NCBI RefSeq assembly: GCF_024609325.1
Contig: NZ_JANHMQ010000003.1
Location: 62,001 to 126,000 of the forward strand
Length of the DNA: 64,000 bases
Direction: 5' to 3'
From: Geothrix fuzhouensis
GTDB taxonomy: Bacteria; Acidobacteriota; Holophagae; Holophagales; Holophagaceae
A program made the position numbers and the translations under genes. Below the pieces are notes generated by a model. It saw only the letters and a list, made by a program, of their open reading frames with translations, was not told where the DNA came from and did not search any database. This document shows positions 1 to 9,612 of this stretch, one piece after another; positions within the stretch are counted from its first letter, which is position 1, and each line of letters begins with the position of its first letter.

Positions 1-39
1 CGGAACGTTCGCGGCGCAAGTGTCCCGGACCGGGCTCGC

Positions 40-1323
40 TCAGAATCCCGCCATCAGGCGGTCCAAGTAGCGTGACTTCACCTGCCTGGAGGCGAGGGCT
101 TGCTTGAGGGGCGGGAGCTTGAGCACGGCACCGAGGATGGCGGCGGTGGCCCGGTGCCCGTAGCCCGACTGACCGTCCACCAGCAGCTCCGCCAGCTGGC
201 CCCGCTCGATGGCCATCATCACCGTGCGATGAGCGGTGTTGGCAGGGGTGAGCACGCGCGCCCGGCGCGACTTCAACCGGAGCGCATTCTTCGTGCAGGC
301 CCGGACACACACGCCGCAGCCCAGGCAGCGCTCTTCGTCCAACTGCGCACGCTTCGCCGCCGCATGGTGGGGGTCATGGGCCGAGACGAGACTGAGGGCC
401 TCCACGGGACAGGCGTTGACGCACTTGCCGCACCCGTTGCAGCGGTCGAGGTCCAACTCCGGTAGGTAGTTGGTGGTGTGGACGGGCTTCATGAAGGAGA
501 ACCGCCGCGCGGCGATCATGGCCTCGCAGCAGCAGCCGCAGCAGTTGCAGATGAAGCTCACCTTCTCCCGGACGTTCTCCCCGAACTGCACGAGGCCCCG
601 CTCCCGCGCCAGCTGCAGGAGGTCGAGGCATTCCGCGGCCTCCACTCGCCGCGCCACGTGGTGCCGCGTCAGGGAATCCGCGCAGGTGCCGAAGGTCATG
701 CAGATGTCCATGGGCGCGTCGCAAGCTTTCCCCATATGGGCCATCTTGTGGCGGCAGTAGCAGGTGCCGATGCCGATGGCCTTGGCCGACCGCACCACCT
801 CGCTGGCCCGTTCATGGTCCAGGACCACCAGGCTGTCCTCCCGGGGCAACGCCGTCTCGTCCACGAACACGCGGCCCAGCTGCGTTTGGCCGTTGGCGAA
901 CAGGGCCCGGACGAAGTCCTCCTCCACGTTGAGGTACTGGTGAAACAGCTCGGCCAGGGCCTTCTGGTCCACGTCCCCCCGCACCCGCATCATGGAGAAC
1001 TCGAAGAAGCCCGCCATGGGTGGGGGCAGCACGTACCGCGTCTCCCCGTCGTGGACGAGGTCCAGCAGCATGGCCCGCTCGGCCAAGGCATCAAGCACGG
1101 CGCGGGCCTTGGCCTCCGGGAGCCTCCAGAGGGCGGCCGCGCGGCGGGCCGTGAAGGGGCGGATGGGCACCTGGGCCAGCAGGCCGGCCTCCTCCTCGCT
1201 CACCAGCAGGCGGAGGATCTGGAACAGGCGCTCCGAGGGCGGGGCACCCTGGGGGAAGCGGTTCAGACGGGCCACCAGGCGCTCGTAGGCGCCGTGTCCG
1301 GGGCGGAGGGTGGCATAGGCCAT
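40..1323 (-). CDS. Cysteine-rich double 4Fe-4S ferredoxin-domain protein with winged-helix-like N-terminus
   Basis: A 427-aa probable cytoplasmic electron-transfer or regulatory Fe-S protein. Two classical [4Fe-4S] motifs are visible near the C-terminus: C295-x2-C298-x2-C301-x3-C305-P and C333-x2-C336-x2-C339-x3-C343. Ahead of them lie further cysteine clusters, CYCRHKMAHMG at 188-198 with C201, C208 and C214, then ICNCCGCCCEAM at 258-269. The first ~110 residues are helical, contain no cysteine and look like a winged-helix/partner-binding region. No signal peptide or membrane segment is seen. The start is the ATG at 1323; nothing upstream resembles the family. It is transcribed divergently from a molybdopterin oxidoreductase, a possible redox partner (inference). 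The ferredoxin fold is certain; the reaction is unknown. Confidence 0.85.
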   Translation of the reverse strand: MAYATLRPGHGAYERLVARLNRFPQGAPPSERLFQILRLLVSEEEAGLLAQVPIRPFTARRAAALWRLPEAKARAVLDALAERAMLLDLVHDGETRYVLPPPMAGFFEFSMMRVRGDVDQKALAELFHQYLNVEEDFVRALFANGQTQLGRVFVDETALPREDSLVVLDHERASEVVRSAKAIGIGTCYCRHKMAHMGKACDAPMDICMTFGTCADSLTRHHVARRVEAAECLDLLQLARERGLVQFGENVREKVSFICNCCGCCCEAMIAARRFSFMKPVHTTNYLPELDLDRCNGCGKCVNACPVEALSLVSAHDPHHAAAKRAQLDEERCLGCGVCVRACTKNALRLKSRRARVLTPANTAHRTVMMAIERGQLAELLVDGQSGYGHRATAAILGAVLKLPPLKQALASRQVKSRYLDRLMAGF

Positions 1324-1488
1324 GGGGGCTTCCTGCCGCCAGGATAGTCCCGGGAGTCGGCCGGCCCAGAGAATAACATCCGAGGCGCCGCGGCGACCCG
1401 AGGGTGGAGGAGGCCCCCGGGACCTCCGGCCCCGGGACTGGGATTCTTCCCAAAAATGGTGACAATGGAGCCTTCCGACGGAGGGCCC

Positions 1489-3537
1489 ATGCCGACCAGC
1501 CTCCACCGCTCTGTCTGCCCCTACGACTGCCCCGACACCTGCGGCCTCCTGGTGACGGTGGAGGACGGCCGCGCCGTGGCCGTGGCGGGCGATCCCGAGC
1601 ACCCGCTCACCCGGGGTGCCCTCTGCCCCAAGATGAACCGCTACCAGGACACGGTGCACCATCCCGAGCGGCTGACGATGCCCCTGCGCCGCACTGGCGC
1701 CAAGGGCGAGGGCGTGTTCGCACCCATCTCCTGGGACGAGGCCATCGGGGAAATTGCCGAGCGCTGGCGGCGGATCATCGCCATCCACGGCGCCGAGGCC
1801 ATCCTGCCCTACTCCTACGCGGGCACCATGGGCCTGGTCCAGCGCAACGCCGGGCACGCCTTCTTCCATCGCCTGGGGGCCTCGAAGCTGGACCGCACCA
1901 TCTGCTCGCCCGCCAAGAACGAGGGCTGGGCCCTGGTGCTGGGCGGCACGCCCGCGCCGCATCCGGACGCCTGCGCCGCCAGCGACCTCATCCTGCTCTG
2001 GGGCATCAACGCCGCCGCCACCCAGGTCCACGGCCTCCACGCCGTGCGCGAGGCCAAGCGGAAGGGCGCGCAGGTCTGGCTCATCGACACCTACGCCCAC
2101 GCCACCGCGCCCCTCTGCGACCGCGTGGTGCTCGTGCGCCCGGGCACGGACGGCGCCCTGGCCCTGGGCATCCTCCACCTGCTGGACCGGATGACCCTCT
2201 GCGACGAGGCCTTCCTCGCGGCCCACGTCCAGGGCGCGGCGGAGCTGCGGGCGCGCATCCTGCCGGACTACCCGCCCGAGCGGGTGGAGGCGATCACCGG
2301 CGTGCCCGCGGCCACGGTCCGGGAGCTGGCGGAGGCCTATGGTCGCGCCCGCGACCCGTTCCTGCGCCCGGGGAACGGGATCTCGCGCTACGGCAACGGG
2401 GCCATGACCCTGCGCACCCTGGCCTGCCTGCCCGCCTTCGTGGGGGCCTACGCCAAGCCCGGCGGCGGCGCCTTCGCGTCCACCAGCACCGGGGGCGCCT
2501 TCCCCATGCGCCTCATCGAGCGGGAGGACCTGCTGCCCGGCCCCGTGCGCACCCTCAACATGAACCGCCTGGGCTGGGCCCTGAACGAGCTTCAGGATCC
2601 GCCGGTGGCCTCGCTCTACGTCTACCACTCGAACCCCGCCGTGGTGGCGCCGGACCAGAACGCCGTGCTGCGGGGGCTCGGCCGGGAGGACCTCTTCACG
2701 GTGGTGCACGAGCGGTTCATGACGGACACGGCCCGCTTCGCCGACCTGGTGCTGCCCGCCACCTCCTCCCTGGAGCACAGCGACCTCTACCGGGCCTTCG
2801 GCTCCTACTGCGTGCAGCGGGCGCGGCCCGTCGTGGCGCCCGTGGGGGAGAGCCGCTCGAACCTCGAGGTGTTCCAGGTCCTTGCCCGGGCCATGGGCTT
2901 CACGGAAGCGGTGTTCTCGCAGTCCGCGGACAACCTCATCGACGCGCTCCTGGCCGAGCCCCACCCGTGGCGGGCGGGCCTGGACCAAGGCCGCCTGGCG
3001 GCGGGCTTCGCCGTGGAGTTGGACCCGGGCCGCGGCGCGGGCCTCCGCTTCCACACGCCCAGCGGCAAGGTGGAGGTCCTCAACCCCCGCGACCCGGAGC
3101 CCCTGCCCCGCTTCCTGCCGCCCCACAGCGACGGGGACCCGCACTCGCTCCAGCTCGTCACGGCGCCCGCCGTGCAGGGGCTCAACTCCACCTTCCACGA
3201 GCGAGAGGACCTGCGCCGGCGCATGGGAGCCATGGCCCTCCAGCTGAACCCCGCGGAAGCCGCGGCCCGGGGCCTGACGGACGGCGACCCGGTGACGGCC
3301 TTCAACGGCCTGGGCGAGGTCGCCTTCACGCTGAAGGTGACGGACAAGGTGCCCGCCGGGGTCGCGGTGGCCGAGGGCGTGTGGTGGCGCCGCTACGCGC
3401 CGGGCGACCGCACCGTGAACGCGCTGACCTCCCAGCGGCTCACGGACCGGGGCGGCGGCAGCACGTTCTACGACAACCGGGTGGAGGTGCGGGCCGGGTG
3501 GCCGGACGCCACCCCCGCGCCCAGGGACCATTCTTGA
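1489..3537 (+). CDS. Molybdopterin-dependent oxidoreductase (DMSO reductase superfamily)
   Basis: A 682-aa Mo/W-bis-MGD enzyme. The N-terminus holds the [4Fe-4S] site C10-x3-C14-x3-C18 with C46 (VCPYDCPDTCG...ALCPKM). C139, in DRTICSPAKNEGW, sits where Nap/Fdh-type enzymes place the metal ligand, so Cys ligation is likely (inference). The molybdopterin-dinucleotide-binding domain occupies roughly the last 120 residues. No Tat signal is seen, so it is probably cytoplasmic. The ATG at 1489 is chosen because GGAGG lies 5-9 bases upstream; ATGs at 1456 and 1465 have no ribosome site. No small electron-transfer subunit is adjacent, but a ferredoxin-type protein diverges from the same 165-bp gap. 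A short CTTGACG/CGTCAAG hairpin overlaps the stop codon. The substrate cannot be read from sequence. Confidence 0.9.
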   Translation: MPTSLHRSVCPYDCPDTCGLLVTVEDGRAVAVAGDPEHPLTRGALCPKMNRYQDTVHHPERLTMPLRRTGAKGEGVFAPISWDEAIGEIAERWRRIIAIHGAEAILPYSYAGTMGLVQRNAGHAFFHRLGASKLDRTICSPAKNEGWALVLGGTPAPHPDACAASDLILLWGINAAATQVHGLHAVREAKRKGAQVWLIDTYAHATAPLCDRVVLVRPGTDGALALGILHLLDRMTLCDEAFLAAHVQGAAELRARILPDYPPERVEAITGVPAATVRELAEAYGRARDPFLRPGNGISRYGNGAMTLRTLACLPAFVGAYAKPGGGAFASTSTGGAFPMRLIEREDLLPGPVRTLNMNRLGWALNELQDPPVASLYVYHSNPAVVAPDQNAVLRGLGREDLFTVVHERFMTDTARFADLVLPATSSLEHSDLYRAFGSYCVQRARPVVAPVGESRSNLEVFQVLARAMGFTEAVFSQSADNLIDALLAEPHPWRAGLDQGRLAAGFAVELDPGRGAGLRFHTPSGKVEVLNPRDPEPLPRFLPPHSDGDPHSLQLVTAPAVQGLNSTFHEREDLRRRMGAMALQLNPAEAAARGLTDGDPVTAFNGLGEVAFTLKVTDKVPAGVAVAEGVWWRRYAPGDRTVNALTSQRLTDRGGGSTFYDNRVEVRAGWPDATPAPRDHS

Positions 3538-3779
3538 CGCATCGTCAAGATAATGACTTGCGCGCCCATCAAATGGCCCCCTTTTAGTGCTTCCCATCAC
3601 CTCTTGATACCTGCCCCTCGCCCGGCCCGGTTCCTGAGGCTAGAGTCATGTCGTCCTGTTTTCGGCCCTTGAACCACGCCGCGGCAGCCTCGGGACGGGC
3701 GCAGCGGCCACCACCTCCAAGACCCCATTCGACCGGAGCTCCGGCTTCGCCTTCACACCCCCTTCCTCCCGGAGGAACC

Positions 3780-5129
<1,350 letters not shown>

Positions 5130-5156
5130 CTGCTTTCTGCTTTCCACCAAGGCACG

Positions 5157-5186
5157 AAAAGGGGGGCCGCCAGCGGCCCCCCTTTT
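5157..5186 (+). terminator. Rho-independent terminator of gdhA
   Basis: An A-tract, GGGGGGCCG, a short CCAG loop, CGGCCCCCC and TTTT form a GC-rich stem of nine pairs extended by A-T pairs, with a T-run on the plus strand. It lies 27 bases after the gdhA stop. No terminator is needed for a convergent gene, so it serves gdhA alone. Confidence 0.92.
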
Positions 5187-5227
5187 TATGTCCAGGCCAG
5201 TAAACTGCGGGGGAGACGAGGCCCCTA

Positions 5228-5497
5228 AGAGCTCCTAATAAAATCCGACGATGCCGCGATGAAGCCAGGCGGGATGCACCGAAAGGAAGGACCCGCAGGG
5301 CGATGCGGGACATCGTTCAAGGGGCCTGACGCCGCGGGGCGCCCGCCTGGCTTCATCCCTCCGGGCGAGGGGTGGTGGGCTTCTCGATGCTTCGTCACGC
5401 TCGTCGCGCGTAGTGCCTGCTACGCTTCGACTCGCGTTCCTCGCCTCGCTCGCCCAGCACCCCTCGCGCGGCGGCGTGGGATTTTGTTAGGAGCCCT
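5228..5497. repeat. 270-bp nested inverted-repeat element (MITE-like or structured repeat)
   Basis: The ends are imperfect inverted repeats: 5228-5246 pairs with 5479-5497, 17 of 19 positions (core GCTCCTAA, then AAAATCC). Inside are two further arms. Arm 1 pairs 5258-5273 with 5342-5357 perfectly (GATGAAGCCAGGCGGG and its complement). Arm 2 pairs 5363-5380 with 5452-5469 at 16 of 18 positions. A GCGTAG/CTACGC hairpin lies at 5408-5425 within arm 2. The whole would fold as a three-way junction. No significant ORF is carried. CCCTA occurs just outside the left arm and at the right edge, which could be a target duplication but overlaps the repeat itself. It looks like a non-autonomous mobile repeat; no second full copy is seen in this window. 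Confidence 0.7.
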
Positions 5498-5499
5498 AG

Positions 5500-8400
5500 A
5501 TGATCAGTCGCGACTTCAATGAAATCTTCCACAAGTACGCGACGGACAAGGAGATCTTCCACGAGCTCATGCCCCTGCGCACCCGGGAGATCCTCCTGGT
5601 GGCCCCAGCCTTCGACGCCTTCACGCTGGAGCAGGACGGCCTGCTGACCGAGATCCTCTTCGACGGCTACTACCAGCTCAACATGAGCAACCCGCCGCGG
5701 GTGACCAATGTGTCCACCACGGAAGAGGCCCTGGAGCGCTGCAGCAGCCGGCACTTCGACATCATCATCGTCATGAGCCGCCTGGGCCAGGGTGGGCACG
5801 TGGAGCTGTCGCGGGCCCTGCGGCAGGCCGCGCCGCGGATCCCCATCTACCTGCTGCTCAACGACAACGTGGAAGTGGGCGTCATGGACCGGCGGCGGCA
5901 GGAACTGCTGCGCCACTTCGACCAGATCTTCGTGTGGAATGGGAATCCCGAGATCTTCATGGCCATGGTGAAGTTCATGGAGGACCGCGCCAACGTCCTC
6001 AACGACACCAAGGTGGGCCTCACCCGCGTGATCCTCCTGGTGGAGGACAGCATCCGCTACTACTCGCGGTACCTGCCCATCCTCTACAGCGAGATCCTCA
6101 AGCAGACCACGCGCCTGGCCAAGGAACAGAACATGGACCGCATGACGCGCACCCTGGCCATGCGCGTCCGCCCCAAGGTGATCCTGGCCACCTCGTACGA
6201 GGAGGCCATGGCCTTCTGCGACCAGTTCCAGGACTACCTGCTCTGCGTCATCTCGGACCGCAAGTTCCCCAAGGACGGCGCCCTGGACCGGGAGGCCGGC
6301 ATCAAGCTGATCCGGGCCCTGAAGGAGCGCATCCCCGACCTGCCGACCCTGCTCCAGTCCTCGGATCCCCTCAAGGAATCCTGGGCCACGGCCCTGGGGA
6401 GCGGCTTCCTCAACAAGAACTCGTACACGCTGGGGGCCGAACTATCCGCCTTCTTCTACGAGCGCCTGGGCTTCGGCGACTTCATCTTCCGCGACCCCCA
6501 GGGCGAAGAGATCGCGCGGGCCACCGATATGGAGGACCTGCGGGAGAAGCTGCGGACCGTGCCCGCCGAGTCCCTGGTCTACCACGCCATGCGCAACCAC
6601 TTCTCCTCCTGGATCATGGCGCGCGGCGAGGTCCAGGTCGCCAAGGTCCTGGCGCGCTTCCGCATCTCGGACTACCGCGATCCAGAAGAGATGCGCACCT
6701 TCCTCATCAATGTGGGCGACTACGTGCAACGCATGAAGACGCTGGGCAAGGTGATCCCCCTCACGGAATTCACGCCCCGGGACGAGCCCAACATCCTCCG
6801 CCTGGCCCCGGGCTCCATGGGGGGCAAGGCGCGCGGCGTGGCCTTCACCCACTCACTGCTCTCCCGCCTGGACCTGGAGCACCTGGTCCCCGGCGCCAAT
6901 ATCCGCATCCCGCGCTCGGCCATCATCGGCACCGAGGAGTTCTCCGGCTTCATCCACCGGAACGGGCTGAGACAGATGGTCCAGAGCGACGCCGACGACG
7001 ATGCCATCAAGCGGCGGTTCCTCATGGGCTCGCTGTCGCCGGAGCTGATGGCCAAGCTGCGGCTCTTCCTGACGAAGCACGCGAAGGTGCCCTTGGCGGT
7101 GCGCTCCTCGGGCCTGTTGGAGGACAGCCTTTCGCATCCCTTCGCGGGTCTCTACAGCACCTTCTTCCTGCCCAACAACGATCCTGATCCGGCCGTGCGC
7201 GAGGTCCAGCTCATGGAGGCCATCAAGCTGGTCTACGCCTCCGTGTATTCCAAGGCCTCCCGCGCCTACTTCCAGGCCATCGACTACAAGATCGAAGAGG
7301 AGCAGATGGCCATCCTCATCCAGGAAGTCTCCGGTCGCCGTTTCGGGAACCGCTTCTACCCGCACATCTCCGGCGTGGCGCAGTCCTTCAACTACTACCC
7401 CGTGGCCTATACGCTGCCGCAGGATGGCATCGCCAACATCGCCGTGGGGCTGGGCAAGTACGTGGTGGAGGGGGAAAAGGCCTACCGCTTCTCGCCCCCC
7501 TACCCCGAGATGGACATGCTCCCCCCCAAGGAGCAGCTGCGCACCACGCAAAAGCGCTTCTATGCCCTGGACATGAGCCGCACCTCGGTGGACCTCTACA
7601 GCGGCGAGGACGCCACGCTGCTCAACCTGGATATCCAGGATGCGGAAAAGGATGGCGCCCTGCAGCATTGCGCCTCCGTCTGGGACTGGAACGACGACCG
7701 CATCCAGGACGGCCTTGACCATGTGGGCCCGCGCATCGTGAACTTCCGCGACATCCTCAAGTACGACCAGTTCCCCCTGCCAAATATCCTCCAGCGCCTG
7801 CTGGAGCTGATCCGCGAGGCCATGGAGACGCCGGTGGAGCTGGAGTTCGCCGTGAACCTCGATCCCGACCCCGAGAACGGTAAGCCCACCTTCACCCTCC
7901 TCCAGATCAAGCACCAGCTCATGGAGGCCGGCGACGTCAACCTCTCGATCGAGGACCTGAACCCAGCCGAAGTCTTCCTCTTTTCCGAGCGGTGCGTGGG
8001 CAACGGGATTGTCGAAGGCCTGCGGGACATCGTCTGGGTGGATCCGGAAGGCTTCGACAAGTTCGAGACGCCCGCCCTGGCGGCCGAGCTCGAGAAGCTC
8101 AACGACCGCTTCCGCACCGAAGGGGGGAAGTATGCCCTGCTCGGGCCCGGCCGCTGGGGCAGCAACGACCGCCACCTGGGCATCCCCATCGTGTGGTCCA
8201 TGATCTCCTGCGCCCAGGTGATCGTGGAGTACGCCATGGAGAACTTCCAGGCGGATGCCTCGCTGGGCTCCCACTTCTTCCACAACGTGACGTCCCTGAA
8301 CATCGGCTACTTCACCGTGCCCTACCCACGCGGTTCCAGCATTCTCGACTGGGACTGGCTGCGCCGGCAGCCCGAGACCTGGCGTTCGGGCTGCCTGGTG

Positions 8401-8514
8401 CATACCCGCCTGGACGAACCCGTACACATCGTCATGGACGGGCGGCGAAGTGCCTCCGCCATCTTCAAGCGCGCGCCGGAGCCGGTGCCCGAAGAGCTCG
8501 AAGAATTCCAGTAA
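5500..8514 (+). CDS. PEP/pyruvate-binding (PPDK N-terminal) protein with two receiver-like domains
   Basis: A 1004-aa cytoplasmic protein. Residues ~28-165 and ~178-330 resemble receiver (CheY-like) folds; the second opens with VILLVEDS and carries ISDRKFPKDG at the phospho-acceptor region. From ~430 onward comes a nucleotide-binding region of the pyruvate phosphate dikinase/PEP synthase type: GSMGGKARGVAF (from 438) and AVRSSGLLEDSLSHPFAG (~533). A family-typical block GPGRWGSNDRHLGIP lies at ~881. The swivelling phosphohistidine domain and PEP-binding TIM barrel of true PEP synthase are not seen, so classical PEP synthesis is unlikely. The ATG at 5500 is set by AGGAG at 5489-5493, which lies inside the upstream repeat element. 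The role is unknown; a nucleotide-dependent signalling or phosphotransfer function is inferred. Confidence 0.85.
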   Translation: MISRDFNEIFHKYATDKEIFHELMPLRTREILLVAPAFDAFTLEQDGLLTEILFDGYYQLNMSNPPRVTNVSTTEEALERCSSRHFDIIIVMSRLGQGGHVELSRALRQAAPRIPIYLLLNDNVEVGVMDRRRQELLRHFDQIFVWNGNPEIFMAMVKFMEDRANVLNDTKVGLTRVILLVEDSIRYYSRYLPILYSEILKQTTRLAKEQNMDRMTRTLAMRVRPKVILATSYEEAMAFCDQFQDYLLCVISDRKFPKDGALDREAGIKLIRALKERIPDLPTLLQSSDPLKESWATALGSGFLNKNSYTLGAELSAFFYERLGFGDFIFRDPQGEEIARATDMEDLREKLRTVPAESLVYHAMRNHFSSWIMARGEVQVAKVLARFRISDYRDPEEMRTFLINVGDYVQRMKTLGKVIPLTEFTPRDEPNILRLAPGSMGGKARGVAFTHSLLSRLDLEHLVPGANIRIPRSAIIGTEEFSGFIHRNGLRQMVQSDADDDAIKRRFLMGSLSPELMAKLRLFLTKHAKVPLAVRSSGLLEDSLSHPFAGLYSTFFLPNNDPDPAVREVQLMEAIKLVYASVYSKASRAYFQAIDYKIEEEQMAILIQEVSGRRFGNRFYPHISGVAQSFNYYPVAYTLPQDGIANIAVGLGKYVVEGEKAYRFSPPYPEMDMLPPKEQLRTTQKRFYALDMSRTSVDLYSGEDATLLNLDIQDAEKDGALQHCASVWDWNDDRIQDGLDHVGPRIVNFRDILKYDQFPLPNILQRLLELIREAMETPVELEFAVNLDPDPENGKPTFTLLQIKHQLMEAGDVNLSIEDLNPAEVFLFSERCVGNGIVEGLRDIVWVDPEGFDKFETPALAAELEKLNDRFRTEGGKYALLGPGRWGSNDRHLGIPIVWSMISCAQVIVEYAMENFQADASLGSHFFHNVTSLNIGYFTVPYPRGSSILDWDWLRRQPETWRSGCLVHTRLDEPVHIVMDGRRSASAIFKRAPEPVPEELEEFQ

Positions 8515-8533
8515 CGGGTGCCGGTAAGTGCGC

Positions 8534-8871
8534 CTGCTTCGCTCGGGTGTATTCCATCTCCATCATCTTCACGAAGGCGCCGTCCTTGCCCTTCACACAC
8601 ATGATCGCGGTGCGGTGGTCGCCGTCGACTTGGGTGTGGACTTCTTTTAACGTGAGGGGTTTCTCCGCCTCGTCGTAGCCCTCGAAGAAGAGCGTCTGCT
8701 CACGGCAGTTCTTGGCGCAGGCCCCTTGGACACAGCCATTCAGGTGCCCGCCTGGTCCTGCATGGCCAGGTGACGGGCCGTGGGCTTGGGCAGCGGGTTG
8801 TCCTGGGCGGCCAGGGTCAGGACACAGCCGAGGGCGAGGTCAGGGCACGCATAGAACCTCCAGCGGCCCAT
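8534..8871 (-). pseudogene. Decayed DUF1579-family gene (frameshift plus internal deletion)
   Basis: Reading from an ATG at 8871 gives a start rich in hydrophobic residues, then LTLAAQDNPLPKPTARHLAM and QDQAGT followed by TGA at 8740-8742. Restoring one G at that TGA continues the frame as AGTWNGCVQG. The other frame then runs LKEVHTQVDGDHRTAIM, CVKGKDGAFVKMMEMEYTR down to ~8534. These are the two ends of a DUF1579 protein, which is normally about 170-190 residues; the middle ~100 residues are missing. The frame then runs without a stop into the end of the preceding plus-strand gene. The stretch has no competing intact ORF. It is a dead remnant of a secreted or cytoplasmic protein of unknown function. 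The family assignment rests on remembered motif patterns. Confidence 0.7.
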
Positions 8872-8896
8872 GCTACGGCCCTGAAGAACCAGCATC

Positions 8897-9547
8897 ATGG
8901 CGGTTCCGCTAAAGTGGGAAGAGGAGGGGCCCTTGATCCAGCATCCCGGCAACGTGTTCGTGGTCTCCGCGCCGTCGGGAGCGGGCAAGTCCACGCTAAC
9001 CCAGCGGCTGGTGCGGACCGTGCCGGACCTGATCTTCTCCATCTCCTTCACCACCCGGAGCCCCCGCCCAGGCGAGGTGGACGGCCGCGACTACTTCTTC
9101 ATCGACGACGCCCGGTTCGACGCGATGGTGCGCGGGGGCGGCTTCGTGGAGTGGGTGCAAATCTACGGCCATCGCTATGGCACCGGCCGGGACTGGCTGA
9201 GCGGTGTGCTGGCCACGGGTCAGGACGTGCTGCTCGACATCGAGACCACCGGCGCCCTCAACATGCGCCGGGCCATCCCCGATGCCCGCATGATCTTCAT
9301 CCTGCCGCCCTCGGCCGCTTCCCTGGAGCAGCGCCTGCGCAGCCGGGGCAAGGACTCGGACGAGCAGATCCGCATCCGCATGCAGCACGCCCGCCACGAG
9401 ATGGAGCTGTACCATGCGTACGACTACCTGGTGCTGAATGACGACCTCGAACTCGCCTACCGGCAATTCGAAAGCGTGATCTACGCCACCCGGGCCAGCC
9501 GGGAGCGCATGGCGCCCGAGGCCCGGAGAATCCTCGAGGGTTTCTAG
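8897..9547 (+). CDS. gmk: Guanylate kinase
   Basis: A 216-aa kinase phosphorylating GMP to GDP with ATP in nucleotide synthesis. It shows the P-loop SAPSGAGKST (~24-33), the GMP-binding region SFTTRSPRPGEVDGRDY, FVEWVQIYGHRYGT and the lid segment EQRLRSRGKDSDEQI. The length fits the family. The N-terminal ~17 residues precede the first strand, as is common. The gene usually pairs with rpoZ, which is not here. An S41 protease follows in the same direction after 65 bases, without a visible terminator between. Confidence 0.96.
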   Translation: MAVPLKWEEEGPLIQHPGNVFVVSAPSGAGKSTLTQRLVRTVPDLIFSISFTTRSPRPGEVDGRDYFFIDDARFDAMVRGGGFVEWVQIYGHRYGTGRDWLSGVLATGQDVLLDIETTGALNMRRAIPDARMIFILPPSAASLEQRLRSRGKDSDEQIRIRMQHARHEMELYHAYDYLVLNDDLELAYRQFESVIYATRASRERMAPEARRILEGF

Positions 9548-9612
9548 AAGAACCACCATTCGCCCCCGGAACGGTGCGGGCGTATCCTGGAGACATTCTC
9601 CCCGGGAGCCTC

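Noticed and set aside
1324-1488. Extended starts for the molybdoenzyme at 1456 or 1465
   Set aside because: No ribosome site precedes them and the extra residues are not family-like; GGAGG supports 1489.
5228-5497. SRP RNA, 6S RNA or c-di-GMP riboswitch
   Set aside because: GAAAGGAAGG near 5280 recalls SRP and GEMM motifs, but the conserved tetraloop and receptor blocks of these RNAs are absent. Terminal inverted repeats fit a repeat element better.
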